Counted from the first letter of the stretch, positions 26,023-35,956 are shown. The stretch: 64,000 nucleotides of DNA from DATBJG01 sp963790545 (GCA_963790545.1 CAWBPA010000026.1:124001-188000); one strand, 5' to 3'. Notes: generated by a model not told the origin, from the letters alone. Made by a program: numbers and translations.

Positions 26023-26556
26023 CTAGACCAGACCGGGATAGACGGGCTTGCCCTCCAGATTTCGGGCAAACTCCGTCACCCGATGCGGACGTGCGGGCGC
26101 CGCTGACTCGATATGGAGCACCGCGACGCTGCGCATCGCAAGCGCATCGGCCAGTAGCGCGCGATGACATCGCCACCACACGGCCTCGGCGCACATGATG
26201 GCTGTGGGCGCCACTGAGCCAAACGTCAACAGGTCGTCGAGAGCGCCTGCAAACTCCGGCGTCATCATGTGATCCGCATAGCCCCGAAAGCTGGCATTCT
26301 TCCAGGCCGTGTTCGGTGAATCGGGTCTGGGACGCCTCAGCCCTCCCAGGGCAGGAAAGTGCCGATAGTCGATGCCGTGCTGTCGTAACTGCGCGGCCAG
26401 GGTATCGCTTGAGAAGTGGGGATGGCGACGAGATCGTGGAATCGTCCGAACGTCGGCAAGCTGGGCAATATGGTGTGCCGTCAACAGGGCGAGGAATTCA
26501 GCTGCGGAACGGGTCGAGTGGCCGACGGTGAAAACGCGACGCGGAAGCTGGCTCAC
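26023..26556 (-). CDS. DUF488 family protein
   Basis: 177 aa. VFTVGHSTRSAAEFLALLTA, LADVRTIPRSRRHPHFS and the Cys-containing IMCAEAVWWRCHRALLADA match DUF488. GTG 26556 overlaps the AddA stop (GTGA), so it is coupled to the recombination genes. Function unknown in general; the family is linked to stress and nucleic-acid contexts. Confidence 0.8.
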   Translation of the reverse strand: MSQLPRRVFTVGHSTRSAAEFLALLTAHHIAQLADVRTIPRSRRHPHFSSDTLAAQLRQHGIDYRHFPALGGLRRPRPDSPNTAWKNASFRGYADHMMTPEFAGALDDLLTFGSVAPTAIMCAEAVWWRCHRALLADALAMRSVAVLHIESAAPARPHRVTEFARNLEGKPVYPGLV

Positions 26557-29500
26557 GGGTAAATCAAACGTCCCTCCACCACCGCCTCGGGAAACAGTGC
26601 GCGGATTGCCGTTACATAGGCATCAAGCTGCGCGCGATGGTCAGGGTCCGGTCGCCCAGTTTTGAACTCGAAGACGGTCAAGCTTGCGTTCCCCGCTCTC
26701 GCCAAACAGTCAACCGTGCCACGCAATACGGTGGCTTGACCGGCTCCTCTGAACGAGAACGGGACTTCGAAATGACAGTCGCCCCTTCGACCCACCGAGA
26801 ATTCTTTGTGCTCCCGAATGACTTTGAACACTCGCACGGCGTCCGCGACGGTCGCGGCGACATTGTCAACACCAACCCGGTCCTCCCCACGCACCAGTGC
26901 GTGAGCCAGGTGCTCGAGCTGCCCATCCTCCAACGCCTCGTCTCCGCCACGCTGAAGCAATCGATGTACCAACCTACCCCTTAGCGTTCGCGCTGCGTCC
27001 TCAGAAGGAGCGCGGTCGAAGGTGGCATCCCGTGTTGGCCGTCGATCCGCCTCCTTGGCAACAAGGGCGGTCACAGACAACCATTGGACTGATTCGTCAT
27101 CAAACAACGGCTCAAACCGATCGACGGGCATAGAGGTCTTTCCTCGAAACGATCTCGGACGGGTGTGTTCGCCCTCCTCGGCGGCATCAGAAAGTGTCGC
27201 CGGTGCAGGACACGTCCTCAGAACGTGTTGCACACCCGATTTCCCGGTCATCACGAGTGGGGTGTTTGCAGCTGCCGACGATGCCTGCACGAGCAGGTTC
27301 CCGACGAGTGTCGGGAGCACTTCCCCGAGACCGCCACTCCCCGGTCTCCAGCTTCCATCTTTGATAATCGAGGAGAGATACAGGCGGTCCCGCGCGCGTG
27401 TCAGCGCGACGTAGAGCAATCGCTTGCTCTCCTCACGGTCGCGCGCTCTCAGATCTTCATCGGCGTCCGATTCGAATTCCCCGACTGAAACAGACGGCTC
27501 GCCCGCGCCGTCATCGGTGAGGACGCGAATCGGCGGCCGGATTCCACCGGCCCCCTTTGAGAGATTGACAACGAAGACGATGGGAAACTCCAGACCCTTG
27601 GCAGCATGGACAGTCATCAAATTCACGGCGTCAGCCGCGTCGATGACCGCGTTGGCTTCGTCTCCCGCCGACATTCGATCGAGATAGTCCGCAAGACGGG
27701 CGAGCGTGCTGTAACCACGATTCTGCACGCGCCTGACGATCGCACGAATCTTTTTCAAGTTCTCGCGCGCTTGAACGAGCCGCGGGCCGCGGAGCTCAAA
27801 CGCGTAAGCCGTTTCGGCCAGCACGAGGTCGAGGAGTTCCGCCGCCGGCAGCCGATCGGCCAACGCTCGCCACCGTTGAACACCGTCCCGCGCCAGCATC
27901 AAGACCTTTCGATCCTCCGCATCGAGCTTGTCGAGCGCGGGTGGCGGCCTCGAATCGCCGAAGGCGCCTGCCAGGTCACCAGCCAGCAAACGCAGGGCCG
28001 GATCCGAGATGCGAATGAATCGTGAGCGCATGAAAGCCGCGGCGCGAACGTCGGACTCCGGGTTGGCCAGGTACCTGAGCAAGGCCACGACATCCTTGAC
28101 CTCATCGGCGTCAAAGAAGCCCAGCCCCTTGTAGACATAGGTTGGTATCCCGCGATCCTCGAGAGCCTTCTCGAATTCGCGATGGCTTTCGCGCGATCGA
28201 AAGAGAATCGCAATATCCGAATGACGTACCTGACGCGCGAGACCGGTTTCCCGATCACGGACTTCGCCCGAGGCCACCAGGGATTCGATTTCGAGCGCAA
28301 CGCCGTTGGCGCACGCCTCAATCACTTCGCCGGCGACGAGGCCCAGGGGTGTGTCACGGGCGGCAACGTCCTCGTCAGGAGGGGGTGTCGGAAAGCGATC
28401 GGCCTCCGTGTAGGTGAACGCATCATCTCGCGGTGCTCGTTCGATCTCCTCGAACACGTCGTTGACGAATCGAAGAAGCGCCGGCGTTGCGCGGGCGCTC
28501 CGCGCGATTGACTGCCGGGCGGGTTCTTCGGGCCGGAGGGCGGCAATGTACTCCCGCGCATCCTGCAGCACGGTCACTTCTGCGTCGCGGAATCCGTAGA
28601 TCGACTGCTTGCGATCGCCGACGATGAAGACCGATGGACGGAGCGGCGCGTTTTCAACCAGCCCGAAGCCTTCCCCCCAGGATTTGACCAGTAAGGAGAC
28701 CAGGTTCCACTGCGCGCGGCTCGTATCCTGAAACTCGTCCACGAGCACATGGTGGTAGCGGGACTCGAGCCGATATCGGCTCCTGGCAAATTCGTCCATC
28801 TGCTGGAGAAGCCGAACCGCCCGGTCGAGCACCTCAGAAAAGTCCAGCGCAGCGTGTGCTTCAAGGGTCTTGTCGTACTCGCGCTTGGCAATCTGGAACA
28901 TCTGCCAGACCCCACGCGACATCACGACGTTGAGGTCTCGCTGGAACGCTCTGATGTCGTCGTCGAGGCGCGGTGCAAGCGCGATCACGCACGCCAGGTG
29001 ATGGCGGAAGTCGCGATCCGAGGCGAAATGCGTCTTGACGTAGTGCGGCGTGAGCGCCTTTCGAGGCCTGCCGTCCTTGTTGAAGAAATGCTGCCGAACC
29101 CGATGGAGCCCTGCCCGAACCCAACCCGCATCAGCAAGCGCCACACGCGCTCGGTCGTCAACGAGTCGCAGAACATCCTGCCGCAGAATTTCGTAACGAC
29201 GATGACCCTGTGGTCCGCTGGCCAGAAACGCATCCAGCCCTCCGTCGACGGATTCGAGCGACGACTTGAGTCGTGAGATACCCATGCGAACGGCATCAGC
29301 CGCCGTCAGATCCTTCGGGCCGCGTTCGAGGAATCTCGAAAGAGCCTGCGGCGCCACGAGGCGTCTGTTCAACAACGCTTCAAGGCCCTGTCGAATACGG
29401 CTCTCAGGGATTTGAGCAAACACCAGCGCGACGGGTTCCTGCTCTCGTGCCACGCCCCGACAAATTCGAAGGGCATTGTCCAGCGCTTGCTGGACGTAGC

Positions 29501-29948
29501 GTGGCGTTTCGGTTTCGTCGGCCATCGCGAAACCTGGCTCCAGGTCGGCCTCGAGTGGAAACTCCCGGAGCAGGGACAGACAAAATGCGTCAATCGTACC
29601 GATGGCAATCTCACCGGCCCGCTCGCGCAGGTCACGCCATCTGGCGCCGTCCACATCCGAAAGCGTCGCAGCCTCCTTCAGTCGAGCAAGGATCCGCTGC
29701 CGCATGTCGGCGGCTGCTTTGCGCGTAAACGTGATAGCCAGAATATTCGCCGGGTTGACACCGGATCGCAGCAGATTGATGTAGCGCTCCACGAGCACAC
29801 GGGTCTTGCCTGTACCGGCGGAAGCCTCGAGCACGACGTTCCGGTGTGGATCCACGGCAGCGACGCGCGCAGCCTCGTCGGCATCGAGCGGCGCGGACGA
29901 GGTGGGAATCTCGTCGAACGGGAGCCGGAGGTTACTCGTCACCAACAT
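26553..29948 (-). CDS. addA: AddA-type UvrD helicase/nuclease
   Basis: About 1131 aa, a superfamily 1A helicase with a C-terminal PD-(D/E)XK nuclease. Motif I VVLEASAGTGKTRVLVERYI, Ia LAITFTRKAAADMRQRI, II VLVDEFQDTSRAQ, III VGDRKQSIYGFRDAEV, V LMTVHAAKGLEFPIVFV, VI LLYVALTRARDRLYLS. The nuclease core is GTVDCLARAG then LTVFEFKTGRPDP. With AddB it would resect double-strand breaks to load RecA. ATG 29948 lies just before the motifs and overlaps the addB end by 17 bases; the longer frame to 30200 is addB's shadow. Confidence 0.9.
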   Translation of the reverse strand: MLVTSNLRLPFDEIPTSSAPLDADEAARVAAVDPHRNVVLEASAGTGKTRVLVERYINLLRSGVNPANILAITFTRKAAADMRQRILARLKEAATLSDVDGARWRDLRERAGEIAIGTIDAFCLSLLREFPLEADLEPGFAMADETETPRYVQQALDNALRICRGVAREQEPVALVFAQIPESRIRQGLEALLNRRLVAPQALSRFLERGPKDLTAADAVRMGISRLKSSLESVDGGLDAFLASGPQGHRRYEILRQDVLRLVDDRARVALADAGWVRAGLHRVRQHFFNKDGRPRKALTPHYVKTHFASDRDFRHHLACVIALAPRLDDDIRAFQRDLNVVMSRGVWQMFQIAKREYDKTLEAHAALDFSEVLDRAVRLLQQMDEFARSRYRLESRYHHVLVDEFQDTSRAQWNLVSLLVKSWGEGFGLVENAPLRPSVFIVGDRKQSIYGFRDAEVTVLQDAREYIAALRPEEPARQSIARSARATPALLRFVNDVFEEIERAPRDDAFTYTEADRFPTPPPDEDVAARDTPLGLVAGEVIEACANGVALEIESLVASGEVRDRETGLARQVRHSDIAILFRSRESHREFEKALEDRGIPTYVYKGLGFFDADEVKDVVALLRYLANPESDVRAAAFMRSRFIRISDPALRLLAGDLAGAFGDSRPPPALDKLDAEDRKVLMLARDGVQRWRALADRLPAAELLDLVLAETAYAFELRGPRLVQARENLKKIRAIVRRVQNRGYSTLARLADYLDRMSAGDEANAVIDAADAVNLMTVHAAKGLEFPIVFVVNLSKGAGGIRPPIRVLTDDGAGEPSVSVGEFESDADEDLRARDREESKRLLYVALTRARDRLYLSSIIKDGSWRPGSGGLGEVLPTLVGNLLVQASSAAANTPLVMTGKSGVQHVLRTCPAPATLSDAAEEGEHTRPRSFRGKTSMPVDRFEPLFDDESVQWLSVTALVAKEADRRPTRDATFDRAPSEDAARTLRGRLVHRLLQRGGDEALEDGQLEHLAHALVRGEDRVGVDNVAATVADAVRVFKVIREHKEFSVGRRGDCHFEVPFSFRGAGQATVLRGTVDCLARAGNASLTVFEFKTGRPDPDHRAQLDAYVTAIRALFPEAVVEGRLIYP

Positions 29949-32889
29949 AGTCCTTTCGGCAGACGTTGGCGTATGAACAGAACGTGCACCGGAATGGTTC
30001 GAGGGGCAACACGGGAAACCGGCCGGCGCGAATCTCGTCGACCGCCGTGACAAGTCGTGCCTGAGCCTCGGCCAGGACCTGATCGATGCCATTTCGATCG
30101 GCCAACGCCACGAACCGACGCGGATCTCTGAAGGCGATGTACCCTCCCTCTCCGACGGCCCACGAGCGCCCGTGTCTGCCCTCCAGCCGCTGGGTGGCAC
30201 ACAGGGAGTAGATTGGCAACTGCAGCATCCGTTTCGCTGCAGGTGGTCGCCCGGACTTGTAGTCGATCACGCGGACCGTACCGTCCTGCAGCAAGTCGAT
30301 TCGATCGGCCACCCCCGTCAGCGCAACCTGACGAGCCCCTTCGGCGCCACGTATCTCGAATTCTCCGTCGAGACGATGCTCCAGCAGGCGTTCGAGAACC
30401 TCGGCATCGGACTCGGCCTCGACGCGAAAGACAATTTCGGCCAGACCCTCGGCAGCCGCGGTGCCAAACAAACGATTTCGTTCGAGTGTCGCTTCGCTCT
30501 CCGGGAGCTCCTCCAGAAGAGGATTCACGACGCGCGCGAAGAGGCTTCGGGCGTCCGGCAGGTTCTCGAGCGTAATCGTCTGGTGACCGGCGCGTCCCCA
30601 TTCTTCAAAGAATGACTGGAAGACACGATGGAGGAACACGCCCTGCGTGCGTGGACGCCGGGCTTCCTCGTCGTCGCGCTCCTCGTCGAGCGACAGAACG
30701 TGTTTGGCGAAAAACTTGAACGGGCACTCCAGGTAGGTCTCGAGTGAACCCACGCTGTACGGTGTGCGCTCGTATGAGCCGACCATGCCGCGGAACATCG
30801 GCACGGCTGCATCGGTGCGCGACTGACGCAACGCGAGCCACGCCGCCGAGGTCGGCGCAAGCGGACTCGGATCGACGGGATCCTCGGAGATAGCCTCAGC
30901 CGGAAACACTCTGGAGCGTTCTCCGGACTCGATACGCTGTACTGGAAGGCCAATGGCCTCGAGGTCGTCGAGGAACACACTCGGACTGACGATGGCATCA
31001 TCTTCAAGCGAAAAGGTTGACACCGCCACACGCTCGCGGCCAAGGCTCAGGAGATCACGGAATGCCGCACGTGTCGCCTGCAGACGGTGAGCATCGGACG
31101 GCCATCCCAGCTGCTGCAGCAGGAAGGACGGAAAAAAGATATTCCGCGGCGCGCGATCAGGCCATTCCGTTTCGACCAGCCCAACGAGATGAACTTCATC
31201 GAAGAACCCGAATGGGGCGGTCCGTGCATCGACCAGATGCACCCCACCAGAACCGGCCCGAGGCGCGAAGGTTTGAGCTTCGACCCAACGCCGGATGGCC
31301 GCAGCAATCTCTGAAAACTCCGTGATCCGGTTGTCGATTGTCCGATGAGCGCCAGCAAGAGACGCGATCGCGGATTGAATAGCCGCACGCGCTCGCAGGT
31401 GACGTCCTCGGAGCGGATCATCCAATGAAGGCGAACGGTCGAACTGCACGAGAAACTGGAAGAGCCGGTCCAAATGATCGCCTGCAGCCGAGGGTTCCAC
31501 GAGCGGCGCGAGTTGATCGGCTAGCGTGAGAGCGGCACGACCAACCTCGACAACTTTGTTCGATGGCCCTCGGGGCTCCGCTGTCGACGTAGTCGCCCAT
31601 CGATCGACCAGCATTCGAAGCTGCTCGATGCCTCCCAGATAGCCGGCACTGTTCAGCCTGCGATCGAAACTGGCAATTGACCGACCGGTCAGCGAGTGTT
31701 CTCCAGACGTGAAATGCGGACATCGCAAGAGTGCAACGATCGAAGAACGGCTGAAGCCCGAAGCCACCGCGTCGAAAATCAGATCGACGGCTGCTGCGTA
31801 GGGTTCCGCGGCGAGCGGAAGCGCATCCAGCGTTTGGTGCGGGATTCCAGCGGAGCCAAACACCTCGCGGGCGAGATAAATGTAAGGCAGCGGGCGCTTG
31901 AAGACGACTGCCGTCCGGTTAAGCGCGATTCCCTGCCCATGGGTCCGCTTGAGCCGGCGCGCGGTATCTGACAATTCGTCTTCCCGATCCCGACTTCGAA
32001 AGTACAGCTCGCCGCCCGTCGTCGTTGGGGCAAGCAGGCTGGTACTTGAACGTGCATCATGAGCCACGCGTTCTTCTTCGATTCCTGGCAAAACCTGATG
32101 GACCCGCTCGTGGAACCCCGCGGCAAGCTGTCCCTCGGTTACGACAATGTCAATGCGTCCGAGCGCGGGCAGACGGGTCAGCAGGTCGAAGTCCGCCGGC
32201 CAGAGACCCTCGCGGTCTGCGGCTCGATCGCCAACCGCGACAATGATTCCCAAGTACGGCCGCCTCATCGGATGCTCGAGGAGCCAACTGCGAAGCGTGT
32301 GTTCGTCGAGGCGACCAAGCTCAAGCAGTCTCGCCTGGTATCGGCGGAACGTCCGGACAAGAAAATGCGTCTGCTGCAGCAGTCGTGCGGCCCCGCGATC
32401 GACTTCTGATTCGGCCTCGAGATCCTGAACCATCAATCGTTCGAACTGGTCGATAGTCTTTCGTACACGCCCGAGCTCGTCGTACAAGCGGACGATCTCC
32501 GCGATCAGTCCGGGACGGAGCCTGAAGGGGGCTCGTATGCCCTCCTCTTCAGATTCTCGGGCAGCTGAACCCATCAGGACCTCGCGTTCCAGGTCGTCGA
32601 GCAAGGGGGGAGCGTCGGGAAGTCGGTCGTGCAGCTGCCTGTACCAATCCTGTCGCGGCAGGAGGTCTGGAAAAATCAGCGTTTTGCCGGTCCCGACGCG
32701 GTCATCGCCCGCGATCAGGAGAGTCTCGAGCGTTTGACGGAGCTGCGCTGCCGCGGCACGGCCGGGAACCAGCACCGCGCACGATCGGGCCGTGAGGAGA
32801 TCTTGATCACGGATGAGCGAGACCAGGACGCGCTGAAAGCTCGAAAGATTGGGAACTCGGAGGAGCCGTGTTTGTCGAGGAGTGATCAC
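29932..32889 (-). CDS. addB: AddB-type nuclease with Fe-S staple
   Basis: About 985 aa. The C-terminus has the PD-(D/E)XK nuclease GVADRIDLLQDG then VRVIDYKSGRPPAAKRMLQL, with Cys of the 4Fe-4S staple at LECPFKFFAKHVL and CTFCSYANVCRKD. The N-terminus (CAVLVPGRAAAAQLRQTLE) lacks a Walker A, as in proteobacterial AddB. GTG 32889 is chosen because it overlaps the upstream stop (GTGA); ATG 32982 would overlap the upstream gene by 97 bases. Forms AddAB with the next gene. Confidence 0.88.
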   Translation of the reverse strand: MITPRQTRLLRVPNLSSFQRVLVSLIRDQDLLTARSCAVLVPGRAAAAQLRQTLETLLIAGDDRVGTGKTLIFPDLLPRQDWYRQLHDRLPDAPPLLDDLEREVLMGSAARESEEEGIRAPFRLRPGLIAEIVRLYDELGRVRKTIDQFERLMVQDLEAESEVDRGAARLLQQTHFLVRTFRRYQARLLELGRLDEHTLRSWLLEHPMRRPYLGIIVAVGDRAADREGLWPADFDLLTRLPALGRIDIVVTEGQLAAGFHERVHQVLPGIEEERVAHDARSSTSLLAPTTTGGELYFRSRDREDELSDTARRLKRTHGQGIALNRTAVVFKRPLPYIYLAREVFGSAGIPHQTLDALPLAAEPYAAAVDLIFDAVASGFSRSSIVALLRCPHFTSGEHSLTGRSIASFDRRLNSAGYLGGIEQLRMLVDRWATTSTAEPRGPSNKVVEVGRAALTLADQLAPLVEPSAAGDHLDRLFQFLVQFDRSPSLDDPLRGRHLRARAAIQSAIASLAGAHRTIDNRITEFSEIAAAIRRWVEAQTFAPRAGSGGVHLVDARTAPFGFFDEVHLVGLVETEWPDRAPRNIFFPSFLLQQLGWPSDAHRLQATRAAFRDLLSLGRERVAVSTFSLEDDAIVSPSVFLDDLEAIGLPVQRIESGERSRVFPAEAISEDPVDPSPLAPTSAAWLALRQSRTDAAVPMFRGMVGSYERTPYSVGSLETYLECPFKFFAKHVLSLDEERDDEEARRPRTQGVFLHRVFQSFFEEWGRAGHQTITLENLPDARSLFARVVNPLLEELPESEATLERNRLFGTAAAEGLAEIVFRVEAESDAEVLERLLEHRLDGEFEIRGAEGARQVALTGVADRIDLLQDGTVRVIDYKSGRPPAAKRMLQLPIYSLCATQRLEGRHGRSWAVGEGGYIAFRDPRRFVALADRNGIDQVLAEAQARLVTAVDEIRAGRFPVLPLEPFRCTFCSYANVCRKDYVGDE

Positions 32890-34256
32890 CTGGCTTGCGG
32901 ATACTGGGACACCGAATCCATATCGCCACGGGCCTTGGTGAACAACATCATAGCGCCTGCGGCCGCCGCCGACGCGTCCCAAGCCACAGCAATGTCCCCA
33001 GACCTGACGGCCTCGTGGCGCACGTCAACTGCGTTCGCCGCCAGTTTGACCGCGCTCATAAGAAGCGCATGAACGGCGGACAGTTCCTCCGGCGGGTTGA
33101 TTGCCTCGAGTCGCCTGATCGCTGTCTCGAGTCGGGCCGCAAGACCCGTGAGAACGGAGGCATCCGGTCCAGCCAGACGCCGGATGGCATCGAGCGGCGA
33201 ACGGCTCCGGCTGAAATCGTCAATCCCCGCCTTGATCGCGCTTTCGTATGCCAGAGCGGCGGGGCGTCGTAAAAGCCAACGATCGCGTGCGAGTCTCAGG
33301 CCGCGGGCAACGTCCAGACGGACCTGGAGCGCGACAAGCAAGCCGTTGATTTCGGCCGGCCGTCGGTAGCCCAGCCGCTCGTCGCGACGCTGGACCTCCT
33401 TGAGCAGTTCTTCAATTTTTACAACATCCGCACGTTCCGCTGCGGCTGAAGCGACTTGGATGACCTGCTTTGTGAGGCGACCATATGCCCGCTCGAAACG
33501 CGCCTCCGCGGCCATGGCGTCGACCGCCTCACGTCGTCGCAGGTCGATCCAGGCTGGAGGCAGCATGGATCGGCTGCGATTGAGGGTGCCAACAATGGCT
33601 GACAACAGCGAAATTCTGTCGGCGGGAACGTCGCTCAACCGTGCGACGGCCATGGCCTGACCTATCGAATCCTGCAGGGTCGGAGGTGGCAGCAACGGGA
33701 CGCGTGGCACAGTATCGGCGTTGGCCACAAGGTTGAGGTCGAACCGGGTCTCACCCGCCGCAGCACGAAGTTCGGCAATGACCTCGTCCAGAATGCCCAG
33801 AATCTCGCGGACATCGCTGGAGCGGTACCCATAATGACGACTGGGCCACTGCTCTAGTTCGCGGCGAGCGGCAAGGGCAAGCTGCAGGCGCGCCTTGTCG
33901 TTGGTTGCGACCGAGATGTCGTTCAGCGTCCTGGCCACGCTCGCGGTCAGTTGCCCATAATCGGACTCACCCTGAGTCCGAGCATAATGCTCCGCCCTCG
34001 CCGAGTCCGCGTATCGGGCAGTCCGCTCCCAATCGACAACGCTGGCCGGCAAATTCACGAGTTGAAGCCCGGGCGTCTCGGGCTCCCCGCCGAGCGGCAT
34101 TGAAAACACTACACGCTCGCCGACGCGGGCGTATTCGCCGTAGCTGACGATCGCGCTGCCATCGGCAAGAAACACCCGAAGCAGCATCGCTTCGCCCGCT
34201 TCAGCCGTCTGCGCGACGCACAGCCAGATGAGAACGAATACCTTGAGTGTCTTCAT
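32886..34256 (-). CDS. Exported helical protein of unknown function, coupled to addB
   Basis: 456 aa with a signal peptide (VFVLIWLCVAQTAEAGEA). Residues 25-80 look like a small beta domain (LLRVFLADGSAIVSYGEYAR), the rest is almost wholly helical (RELEQWPS, LLKEVQRRDERLGYRRPAEI). No family recognised. Its stop overlaps addB, so a presumably periplasmic protein is made with a DNA-repair enzyme, which is odd. Alternatively only shared transcription. Confidence 0.7.
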   Translation of the reverse strand: MKTLKVFVLIWLCVAQTAEAGEAMLLRVFLADGSAIVSYGEYARVGERVVFSMPLGGEPETPGLQLVNLPASVVDWERTARYADSARAEHYARTQGESDYGQLTASVARTLNDISVATNDKARLQLALAARRELEQWPSRHYGYRSSDVREILGILDEVIAELRAAAGETRFDLNLVANADTVPRVPLLPPPTLQDSIGQAMAVARLSDVPADRISLLSAIVGTLNRSRSMLPPAWIDLRRREAVDAMAAEARFERAYGRLTKQVIQVASAAAERADVVKIEELLKEVQRRDERLGYRRPAEINGLLVALQVRLDVARGLRLARDRWLLRRPAALAYESAIKAGIDDFSRSRSPLDAIRRLAGPDASVLTGLAARLETAIRRLEAINPPEELSAVHALLMSAVKLAANAVDVRHEAVRSGDIAVAWDASAAAAGAMMLFTKARGDMDSVSQYPQAR

Positions 34257-34570
34257 GATCGAGTTGGCTTTGACAGCCGATCGGCTGTCGCCGGTGCAGA
34301 TGTGAGCACGAAGGCCAATAACTAACAGTAGTGTGCGAACACGTACGAGTCAAGCAGACGGACTGTGGAAAAGCTGTGCATCGGCCGTGAAAATCTTGTG
34401 GAGAAGACGACAAAGAGATTTTTTTTCGATGAGAAGTCTCGTGAATCTTTCTCCGCCGCTCTGTGGATGCGAGCTTCGTACGTACCTTCGCTTGTTTTTG
34501 GATTGTCGGCGGGTACAATGCCGCCTTCGATTTCGACGCGCAACGCACTGGCTCCCCCGCCAGTTGGACC
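34257..34570. other. Intergenic region with DnaA-box-like motifs and T-run
   Basis: No gene. TGTGGAAAA (34364-34372), TGTGGAGAA (34397-34405) and TGTGGATGC (34462-34470) are one or two mismatches from TGTGGATAA (inverse DnaA box). An eight-T run follows a weak AATCTT/AAGAGATT dyad near 34393-34427. It separates divergent genes. Confidence 0.35.
34492..34519 (+). promoter_or_regulatory. Candidate promoter for the small gene at 34571
   Basis: TTGTTT at 34492-34497 and TACAAT at 34514-34519 with a 16-base spacer, extended by GGG before the -10. Transcription would begin near 34526, about 45 bases before the GTG start. Inferred from hexamers alone. Confidence 0.4.
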
Positions 34571-34786
34571 GTGCTTTCACAACGCTTTCACACAATCATC
34601 GCGGGGCGCGAGTACACCATCGAGGTGACCCGGGTCGACGATAATCGCTGGCGAGCGCAGATTGTCAAACTCCCTGGCATTCCCACCGCATTGATGCCGT
34701 TCTACGGCAGCACTCCCGACGATGCCGCCGCACAGCTGAGCGAATGGCTGACGCGCGCTCATCAACACTTCGCGACTACGTTATAG
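34571..34786 (+). CDS. Small hypothetical protein
   Basis: 71 aa from GTG 34571: FHTIIAGREYTIEVTRVDD, RWRAQIVKLPGIPTALMPFY and a helical end (AAQLSEWLTRAHQHF). The beta-beta-alpha pattern resembles small HicB-like folds but I do not assign a family. A longer frame starts at 34463. No toxin partner is adjacent. Confidence 0.5.
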   Translation: MLSQRFHTIIAGREYTIEVTRVDDNRWRAQIVKLPGIPTALMPFYGSTPDDAAAQLSEWLTRAHQHFATTL

Positions 34787-34821
34787 TAATTGGCGGTTTC
34801 AGCTCTGATGCTCAGGGTCGT

Positions 34822-34847
34822 AGCGCGGACGCTTTAGGGTCCGCGCT
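34822..34847. repeat. GTAGCGC/CTTTAG hairpin repeat
   Basis: AGCGCGGAC (34822-34830) pairs with GTCCGCGCT (34839-34847) around GCTTTAGG. It keeps the GTAGCGC flank and CTTTAG loop of the 12.3 and 25.0 kb copies but has a different stem. Confidence 0.6.
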
Positions 34848-34891
34848 GTCATCATGGCTGACCATCGAGCGTCCGTTGCTCGCCCGTGTCT

Positions 34892-35956
34892 ATGCCGCGA
34901 GTCTTGCCCCTTTCCGTTGTTGTTGCTGCGGCGATCGGTAGTGTCCTGACCGGAGTCAGCCACGGGCTCTCCACGAAGGCACCCGAGAAGGACCTGCCCC
35001 GCGTGCGCCTGGTCGCCACCGGCGGCACCATTGCCACGCGTCCGGGGGGCACCAGACTATCGGCCGAAGAACTACTTCAAAGCGTCCCCGATTTGCGACG
35101 ATACGTGCGTCCAGAATCGGAACAGTTCTCGAACGTTGCCAGCACGGCGCTGGCACTCGAACAGTGGGTCCGCCTGGCGCGCCGTATCAATGATCTGCTG
35201 GCCGACGACAGCACCTTACAGGGTATCGTCGTGACGACGGGGACCGATACGCTGGAGGAACTTGCGTTCTTCCTGCATCTGACGGTGCGGAGCCCACGGC
35301 CGGTCGTGGTGACGGGCTCGATGCGAACCCCCGGCGCTACGGGGTATGACGGTCCGGCAAACCTGCTATCGGCTTTCCGGACGGCCGGCGACCCTAAAGC
35401 GCCGGACAAAGGCGTGCTCGTTGTCATGAACGACGAGATCAATTCCGCACGCGAGGTGGCGAAGACCGATGCCCAGCGCCTGGATGCGTTTCAAAGTCGT
35501 CAGCGAGGCCCGCTTGGGCTCGTTGAGGCCGAACGCGTGTCGTTCGTTCACGGCCCTCTGAAGCGCCATACGATCCGAAGTGAGTTCGATGTTTCTCATA
35601 TCGGCGACCTGCCGCGTGTCGACCTTCTGCTCTTTTATCAAGGAGCCAGTCCCGATCTCCTGCGGGCCGCCATCGATTTGGGAGCCAGGGGGCTCGTTGT
35701 CGCTGTTGCTGGCGCCGACACGTCGGCGGGCACGATGTCTGAAGGGCTGTCCTATGCGGCCAGGCGTCGCGTGCCAATCGTGTTGAGCACAAGGACCGGT
35801 GCAGGTCGCATCGCGTCGCCAATTGGTGATCTGTCAACAGCCGAATACATTGCTGGTGAGGATCTGCCGCCGCTCAAAGCACGGATCCTTCTCGCATTGG
35901 CGTTGACCCGCACGCAGTCACCAAGCGAGATTCAGCGAATGTTCCGCGAATACTAA
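34892..35956 (+). CDS. Exported L-asparaginase
   Basis: About 354 aa with a signal peptide (LPLSVVVAAAIGSVLTGVSHG). The catalytic elements are present: VATGGTIATRPGG (first Thr), IVVTTGTDTLEELAFFL (second Thr-Asp) and NDEINSAREVAKTDA (Lys). Periplasmic type II hydrolysis of Asn, possibly Gln. ATG 34892 or GTG 34886 are both possible. A hairpin repeat lies 45 bases upstream. Confidence 0.88.
   Translation: MPRVLPLSVVVAAAIGSVLTGVSHGLSTKAPEKDLPRVRLVATGGTIATRPGGTRLSAEELLQSVPDLRRYVRPESEQFSNVASTALALEQWVRLARRINDLLADDSTLQGIVVTTGTDTLEELAFFLHLTVRSPRPVVVTGSMRTPGATGYDGPANLLSAFRTAGDPKAPDKGVLVVMNDEINSAREVAKTDAQRLDAFQSRQRGPLGLVEAERVSFVHGPLKRHTIRSEFDVSHIGDLPRVDLLLFYQGASPDLLRAAIDLGARGLVVAVAGADTSAGTMSEGLSYAARRRVPIVLSTRTGAGRIASPIGDLSTAEYIAGEDLPPLKARILLALALTRTQSPSEIQRMFREY

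Noticed and set aside
34364..34470. Chromosomal replication origin
   Set aside because: Only three imperfect DnaA-like boxes and no dnaA or dnaN nearby.
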